Of a stretch of 41,458 nt of DNA, positions 36,691 to 41,458 are shown piece by piece. Position numbers and translations under genes: made by a program. Origin of the DNA: an uncultured Treponema sp. (GTDB lineage Bacteria; Spirochaetota; Spirochaetia; Treponematales; Treponemataceae). The DNA is taken from assembly GCA_946407195.1 (NCBI GenBank), contig CAMJNC010000005.1, positions 1 to 41,458 of the forward strand. Reading direction: 5' to 3'. Below the pieces are notes generated by a model that made no database searches, had not been told where the DNA came from, and saw nothing but the letters and a program-made list of their open reading frames with translations. The stretch's first letter is position 1. Each line of letters starts with the position of its first letter.

Positions 36691-37536
36691 TTACTTATGG
36701 CAAATGCGCTTTTCACACTCTTTGTAGATTGCTGCTGTCTGAGCAACAACATCAGCTGGAACTTCCTTGATTGTAGGGTCACCTGCAAGGTTGTTAGCCT
36801 TAAGCCAGTCGCGTACAAACTGCTTGTCGTAAGAAGCTGGACTTCCGCCTACTTCGTACTTAGAAGCATCCCAGAAGCGAGAGCTGTCTGGAGTAAGAAC
36901 TTCATCACCAAGAACAAGCTCACCGTTCTCATCAATACCAAACTCAAACTTAGTATCAGCAATAATAATTCCGTTTGCCTTAGCGTGCTCGTAGCACTTC
37001 TTGTAAATAGCAAGAGCAGCCTTTTCGATTTTTGTTCCAAGCTCTTCACCAAGGTCATCCTTCATGTACTGGAGAGTAACATTAATATCGTGACCTTCAG
37101 CAGCCTTTGTAGAAGGAGTTACAATAGGCTCATCAAGCTTTTCAGCCTGCTTGTATTCCTTAGTAAACTTGTGACCAAGGAATGGTTCACCCTTCTTGTA
37201 AGCCTCGTACATAGAACCAAACATATATCCGCGAACAATTACTTCGTAAGGAATCATCTTAAGCTTCTTTACAAGAATTGTACGGCCTTCAAATTCCGGC
37301 TTCTGGAACTCAGCAGGCATGTCCTTCAAATCACTTGAAATCATGTGATTCTTAACAATGTCCTTTGTGTAGTCGAACCAGAAATTAGCAAGGGCATTCA
37401 AAACCTTACCCTTGTCGGTAATCATAGTTGGCAGAATTACATCAAAAGCCGAAATTCTGTCGGTTGTAACAATTACCATGCGACCATCTTCAAGATCATA
37501 AACTTCTCTTACCTTACCGGAAATAATTTTCTTCAT
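36691..37536 (-). CDS. purC: Phosphoribosylaminoimidazole-succinocarboxamide (SAICAR) synthase
   Basis: GKVREVYDLEDGRMVIVTTDRISAFDVILPTMITDKGKVLNALANFWF...VIVRGYMFGSMYEAYKKGE...EFGIDENGELVLGDEVLTPDSSRFWDASKY. Confidence 0.96.
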   Translation of the reverse strand: MKKIISGKVREVYDLEDGRMVIVTTDRISAFDVILPTMITDKGKVLNALANFWFDYTKDIVKNHMISSDLKDMPAEFQKPEFEGRTILVKKLKMIPYEVIVRGYMFGSMYEAYKKGEPFLGHKFTKEYKQAEKLDEPIVTPSTKAAEGHDINVTLQYMKDDLGEELGTKIEKAALAIYKKCYEHAKANGIIIADTKFEFGIDENGELVLGDEVLTPDSSRFWDASKYEVGGSPASYDKQFVRDWLKANNLAGDPTIKEVPADVVAQTAAIYKECEKRICHK

Positions 37537-37554
37537 TTTTTTCCTCTTATAAAT

Positions 37555-38424
37555 CTATTTACTCAGCAAACCGCCGAATTGAATTCCAAAATGTGAACAA
37601 AGTACATTATACTGATTTTCTTCCAAAGTGTCACGGAAACCTGTTATAAAGAGATTCGCACAAGAGGGGGAAGTCTCCCCCTGCGACGTTTGCGAAGCAA
37701 ACTCGGTTACAACGCCCCCGTTGACATCTGCGGTAGTTTTGACAGGCTCAACCACCGTATTGTCACCAACTTCAATTGCATGTCTCACAACACCATCAAC
37801 CGAGTCCACAACCTTAATATCCGGCTGGCAGGCCTCTTCAAAAACCTCAGTAAAATTCAAAAAGTGAGTACAGCCAAGAATTACCGCGTCGCAGTCTTCT
37901 CTACGGAAAAAATCAACCGCAGGCTTTACAGCTTCCAGACACTCCTCGCGACTTGCAGTAAACGCATTATGCTCAATAAAAGAAATCAGCTCCGGATCCG
38001 CACGGTTTACAATCGTACAGTCAGAAGCAAACTTCTTTTTCAGTTCGATATTATACGGGTTTTCGCAGGTAGCCTTTGTTGCGAGAAGTCCAATGCGGCG
38101 TTTTTTAGAAATACTTGCGGCAAGCTTAATAGCAGGAACTGTGCCCACAAACTGAATATCAGTAAACTTTGCACGCAGTGCTTCAAGAGCATTTACACTC
38201 ATAGTGTTACAGGCAACAACAATTACCTTTGGAGAAAACTTTTGGCGGATTTTTTCAACAAGCTCAGTTACGCATTCAATAACCTGAACGTGAGTTTTTT
38301 CGCCATACGGAAAGTTAGCGGTATCAGCTACATAAACACAGGATGAATCAGGCTTTCTTTCGAGAAGCTTCATCATATAAGGAATACCACCAATTCCAGA
38401 ATCTATAAAAACAAAGTCAGTCAT
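37555..38424 (-). CDS. murI: Glutamate racemase
   Basis: MTDFVFIDSGIGGIPYMMKLLERKPDSSCVYVADTANFPYGEKT...VIVVACNTMSVNALEALR...DAVILGCTHFLNF. ATG at 38424 preferred over the ORF-track start at 38514. Confidence 0.94.
   Translation of the reverse strand: MTDFVFIDSGIGGIPYMMKLLERKPDSSCVYVADTANFPYGEKTHVQVIECVTELVEKIRQKFSPKVIVVACNTMSVNALEALRAKFTDIQFVGTVPAIKLAASISKKRRIGLLATKATCENPYNIELKKKFASDCTIVNRADPELISFIEHNAFTASREECLEAVKPAVDFFRREDCDAVILGCTHFLNFTEVFEEACQPDIKVVDSVDGVVRHAIEVGDNTVVEPVKTTADVNGGVVTEFASQTSQGETSPSCANLFITGFRDTLEENQYNVLCSHFGIQFGGLLSK
37665..37723. repeat. Three consecutive short hairpins in the 3' part of murI
   Basis: AGGGGGAagtcTCCCCCT-like (37665-37682), GTTTGC-GAA-GCAAAC (37688-37702), CAACG-CCCC-CGTTG (37710-37723). 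Confidence 0.6.
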
Positions 38425-38434
38425 TATTATCTTC

Positions 38435-38725
38435 TTAACTAAATAACGCGTTAAACGCATCTTTTGCTGCATCGGCTTTTGATTTGCCGGAAGCATTTTC
38501 GCCCCCTGCCGCAATTTTAGGGTTAGGACGGAAATAATCGCAGAAGTTGCCGCGTTCCTTGTCGCTTACAAACTCGGCAGAGGTCTCGCGGCAGTCATTA
38601 TGAGCCCCGCTTTCATAAAACTCACACGCTTTGCAAGCATGTAAATCAGCATGACACAATGGACATTCATCCCCGCGTACAGGCTTTTCAATATTAGTCT
38701 CTTTATGGCATTTCCAGCAAATCAT
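38435..38725 (-). CDS. Small Cys-rich zinc-ribbon-like protein, 96 aa
   Basis: MICWKCHKETNIEKPVRGDECPLCHADLHACKACEFYESGAHNDCRE has several CxxC pairs. Confidence 0.8.
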   Translation of the reverse strand: MICWKCHKETNIEKPVRGDECPLCHADLHACKACEFYESGAHNDCRETSAEFVSDKERGNFCDYFRPNPKIAAGGENASGKSKADAAKDAFNALFS

Positions 38726-38758
38726 AATTATATAGTATCATTTTTTAACATTTTCTAC

Positions 38759-38764
38759 TATAAT
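38759..38764 (+). promoter_or_regulatory. -10 box of the pentapeptide-repeat gene, near-leaderless
   Basis: TATAAT then 6 nt (aaaaat) then ATG at 38771; -35 weak. Confidence 0.45.
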
Positions 38765-38770
38765 AAAAAT

Positions 38771-39451
38771 ATGTTCACGCAGAATAAGTGCCTTGTACAT
38801 TACTGCCGCAATCTCGCAATTTCAACCTTCGATAAAGACGGGAACATTACAGACGACAAAAACTACTGTCTGGATCATATTCCGGATCCTGGAAAATTCA
38901 AGGCTGATATTTACAAGTACATTTCTGAACATGACAAAATTGTAGGTCTGAACGTTAGCGGACTTTTGTTTTCCGACATTGACCTTTCAAATAAAAAGTT
39001 TTTCGGCTGCACCTTCACAAACTGCACTTTTAATAACATCAGCTCAAGTAATGTTTTACTTCGCATGTGTATTTTTGATTTTGCAATTTTTAATGACTGC
39101 AGCTTTATTAAAAGTAATTCGCTGTTTACTTCGTTTTCGGGCGCAACCTTTACGCATACCCTTTTTACCTCCAGCGATATAATTCAGAGTAACTTCAACG
39201 GCATTAAAGCATATCAGTCTTCGTTTGACGATTCTGACCTATTCAGCTCGCGCTTTATTGCTTCGACTCTTACAGACACTTCGTTTAGAAACTGCAACCT
39301 TAAAAAATCATTGTTTTATGATTCAAAAAGAAGCAACGTTTCATTCAAAATGTCAAATACCCGAGAGGCACTTTTTACACCGGAAGGAAAAGCTCCGCTC
39401 GAAAGCGATTTGTCTTTTGGTAACTCAATTGTAGATGGAGACCGCTTATGA
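38771..39451 (+). CDS. Pentapeptide-repeat protein
   Basis: Repeats such as FFGCTFTNCTFNNISSSNVLLRMCIFDFAIFNDCSFIKSNS...FRNCNLKKSLFYDSKRSNVSF. ATG at 38771 (MFTQNKCLVHYCRN) preferred over 38651. Confidence 0.88.
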   Translation: MFTQNKCLVHYCRNLAISTFDKDGNITDDKNYCLDHIPDPGKFKADIYKYISEHDKIVGLNVSGLLFSDIDLSNKKFFGCTFTNCTFNNISSSNVLLRMCIFDFAIFNDCSFIKSNSLFTSFSGATFTHTLFTSSDIIQSNFNGIKAYQSSFDDSDLFSSRFIASTLTDTSFRNCNLKKSLFYDSKRSNVSFKMSNTREALFTPEGKAPLESDLSFGNSIVDGDRL

Positions 39452-40047
39452 AAGTTTACTTCCATCTGAACCTCGGCGGTTTTTCAAACTGCTACATTGT
39501 TGTAAACGAAAAAACCTCAGAAGCAATCATTATAGATCCGGGAAAAATTACAGAAGAAATTATTTCGCGTATAGAGGATAACCACTTAAAGCTTGTTGCC
39601 GTTTTGATTACACACAACCACGGCTCACATGCCGGCGGCCTTCACACGCTGCGCAAAATCTATTCACCAAAAATTTTTGCTGCAGACTGGGAAGTTGCCG
39701 GAGAAGATACAACTGTAATTTCCGGAGACGGTACAATTAAAATTGCAAAGATGATTGTAAAGTACATGTCGCTTCCGGGACACACCTCAGACTCGGTTGT
39801 TTACGAAATAGGAAACATTCTTTTTACAGGTGATATTCTTTCAGCTGGCGAAATAGGAAGCACAAACTCAAGTTATTCTGAATATATTTTGAAATCAAAT
39901 ATCGAAAAAAAGATTTTTTCTCAGCAGGATAATGTGATTTTAATGCCAGGCCACGGGCCACCGACAACCCTTGGTGCAGTAAAGGCATTTACCGCGGACT
40001 TTAAGAATATGATTCAAAGTCCGCAGAACGACCGCGTAAGAACTTAA
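39448..40047 (+). CDS. MBL-fold metallo-hydrolase, glyoxalase II-like
   Basis: NCYIVVNEKTSEAIIIDPG, VLITHNHGSHAGG (HxHxxxxH with N variant), SLPGHTSDSVVYEIGNILFTGDIL, VILMPGHGPPTTLG; 4-nt overlap with upstream gene. Confidence 0.9.
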   Translation: MKVYFHLNLGGFSNCYIVVNEKTSEAIIIDPGKITEEIISRIEDNHLKLVAVLITHNHGSHAGGLHTLRKIYSPKIFAADWEVAGEDTTVISGDGTIKIAKMIVKYMSLPGHTSDSVVYEIGNILFTGDILSAGEIGSTNSSYSEYILKSNIEKKIFSQQDNVILMPGHGPPTTLGAVKAFTADFKNMIQSPQNDRVRT

Positions 40048-41458
40048 CGGTTTACCAGTGCAATATTACCGCACACAATACCGTACTTATCGTATACAAA
40101 ATCATTGAGGGCTGTGGCTGCATCTTCAAAGCCGCGGCCTTCTGTTTTTCTGATGTAAGCGGCAAGCTGCGGAGTGTAATCAATAACTGAACCTCGGTTA
40201 GCAAGATGAACAAAATACTTTGCAACCTCAGAAAGCTTCTGCTGCATTATGTATGCCATAAACTCGTTATGCATTAAATATTCATCATTAATATCGTAAC
40301 CAAGAGATGGCTGCGACTTAAAGTAATCTATAAGGAAATCGCGTGAAGTTGGATCAAAGGTATAATAAACTGCAGAAACAAAATTGCGGAACTCTCCATC
40401 GCGGAAGAAGATTGTATGCCAGCCTTCGTGAGCTAAGAGATTTGTACGGCTCCAGAGTGGAGTTTCGCGGGAAATAGAAACAAGTCCGCCTTCGTTTGCC
40501 TTTACGTATATTCCGTCTTCCTCAAACAGCTTATTATGAATAAGGATTTTCTTAAGCAGAAGCTCTTCTTCGTTCAGCTGGAAGCCAAGGTCTGTTGCCT
40601 TGTTAAAAAAGCTTGCCATGCTTGCCGCACTATAGTCGTGTGCATTGTAGCCGTGCATGTCGCCAAGCTCTTCGTTTGTAAGGAGTCTTCCCTTGTAGCC
40701 CTGCTTTTCTACATAAAATGCAAGGCGGCGGAAAAGCTTATCCTGAACCTCGTAGTTTCTTGTATCAAAAAACAGAATCTGTGGAAAACGGTCCCATTCG
40801 TATATTTCGTAATCAAGAGTACGCCACTGTGATGTTTTATAATTTAAGATAAGGCCCGGGTCTGTACGAACTGGTTCAAGAATCTCTCCATCTTCCGAAG
40901 CAGCTCCCTTTGTTCCGCGCATTATTAGAGATTCAACACAGTTTGCATTTTCGGCAAGCTCAGTGCGCGAGAACGGAGCGTTGAGAGCAGCTGCGGGAAT
41001 TATGATTTCGCGTGCAGCACTTACATTATTTATATAGAGCTTTTCCCCACCAACATTCATCTGAACTTTTACAGAATGCTCGCGTGTAGTTTTTATATCC
41101 GGATTTTCAGAAAGTACTACCCTGTACTCAGGCATTGTCTGTTTGGCACTGCTCTGAACCGGGAATACCATTGAACTTCCCGAAAAATCAAAGCCTGTAT
41201 TTTCAAAATCAACAACCCCGCCGTTGCAGGCAAAGCCGTAAAAAGGAATCTCTTTTGTTACATCAAAGCCTATTTCTGCAGGAACAACTGCGGCCGCAAT
41301 AATTCTGCAGCGTACGGTTGAATAAATATAAAATCCTTCCGGTATATATTTTTCGATATTATCATTTTTCTGAACGGCAAAGGAAAGGTCAAAAAGCTCT
41401 GGTGCTTTTTTTTCATCTCCCTGAATCTGAATACGTCTTGTATCGGGATACTTTTTCT
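40044..41458 (-). CDS. Zincin-like metalloprotease, 5' end outside the window
   Basis: TNLLAHEGWHTIFF (HExxH) with downstream NEFMAYIMQQ; the frame stays open past the listed Met (41171) to the window edge (...EIPFYGFACNGGVVDFENTGFDFSGSSMVFPVQ). Confidence 0.75.
   Translation of the reverse strand, partial: KKYPDTRRIQIQGDEKKAPELFDLSFAVQKNDNIEKYIPEGFYIYSTVRCRIIAAAVVPAEIGFDVTKEIPFYGFACNGGVVDFENTGFDFSGSSMVFPVQSSAKQTMPEYRVVLSENPDIKTTREHSVKVQMNVGGEKLYINNVSAAREIIIPAAALNAPFSRTELAENANCVESLIMRGTKGAASEDGEILEPVRTDPGLILNYKTSQWRTLDYEIYEWDRFPQILFFDTRNYEVQDKLFRRLAFYVEKQGYKGRLLTNEELGDMHGYNAHDYSAASMASFFNKATDLGFQLNEEELLLKKILIHNKLFEEDGIYVKANEGGLVSISRETPLWSRTNLLAHEGWHTIFFRDGEFRNFVSAVYYTFDPTSRDFLIDYFKSQPSLGYDINDEYLMHNEFMAYIMQQKLSEVAKYFVHLANRGSVIDYTPQLAAYIRKTEGRGFEDAATALNDFVYDKYGIVCGNIALVNR

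Noticed and set aside
36697-37338. 213-aa + strand ORF antisense to purC
   Set aside because: Shadow ORF of a well-conserved purC; no independent support.
38651-38770. Upstream extension of the pentapeptide-repeat ORF (start at 38651)
   Set aside because: The extension overlaps the divergent Cys-rich gene and its promoter; the -10 box and protein pattern support ATG at 38771.
1-41458. CRISPR arrays, transposases, integrases, phage genes, rRNA or tRNA genes
   Set aside because: No regularly spaced repeats, recombinase motifs or recognisable structural RNA sequences were seen by eye; a tRNAscan/Infernal run would be needed to exclude small RNAs fully.

Overview
The window looks like a chromosomal segment from a Treponema-like spirochaete (inferred from protein content and AT-rich composition, not tested). 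It is densely coding, with about 32 credible genes. I saw no rRNA, tRNA, CRISPR array or transposase. From left to right: a partial argG with ARG-box-like operators; a compact operon (TauE/SafE-like membrane protein, polyferredoxin, extracytoplasmic protein, LytTR regulator, DUF3021-like protein, unknown 200-aa protein); a possible operon of LacI-like sensor/GGDEF protein, chemoreceptor, secreted beta-rich protein, MoxR ATPase and VWA protein; an AT-rich lipoprotein metalloprotease; uridine phosphorylase; two tandem transglutaminase-like paralogs, one without the catalytic residues; an aconitase-family hydratase, a DUF72 protein, a FeoA-FeoB fusion, rubrerythrin and isocitrate dehydrogenase; a membrane-anchored sugar-binding protein with a YesM/YesN-type kinase/regulator pair, convergent with a YtfQRT/YjfF-like sugar ABC operon; then purC, murI, a Cys-rich small protein, a pentapeptide-repeat protein, an MBL hydrolase and a zincin-like protease. 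The observations I rate highest are: (1) the predicted three-component sugar sensor with a 22-bp-spaced direct repeat next to the target ABC promoter and a terminator-like hairpin between SBP and ATPase genes; (2) palindromic repeat-like segments carried in frame inside murI and the FeoA-FeoB linker; (3) several promoters whose -10 box lies only 6-9 nt before the start codon, suggesting leaderless mRNAs; (4) an active/inactive transglutaminase-like pair; (5) an SD-sequestering inverted repeat before the redox/LytTR operon.
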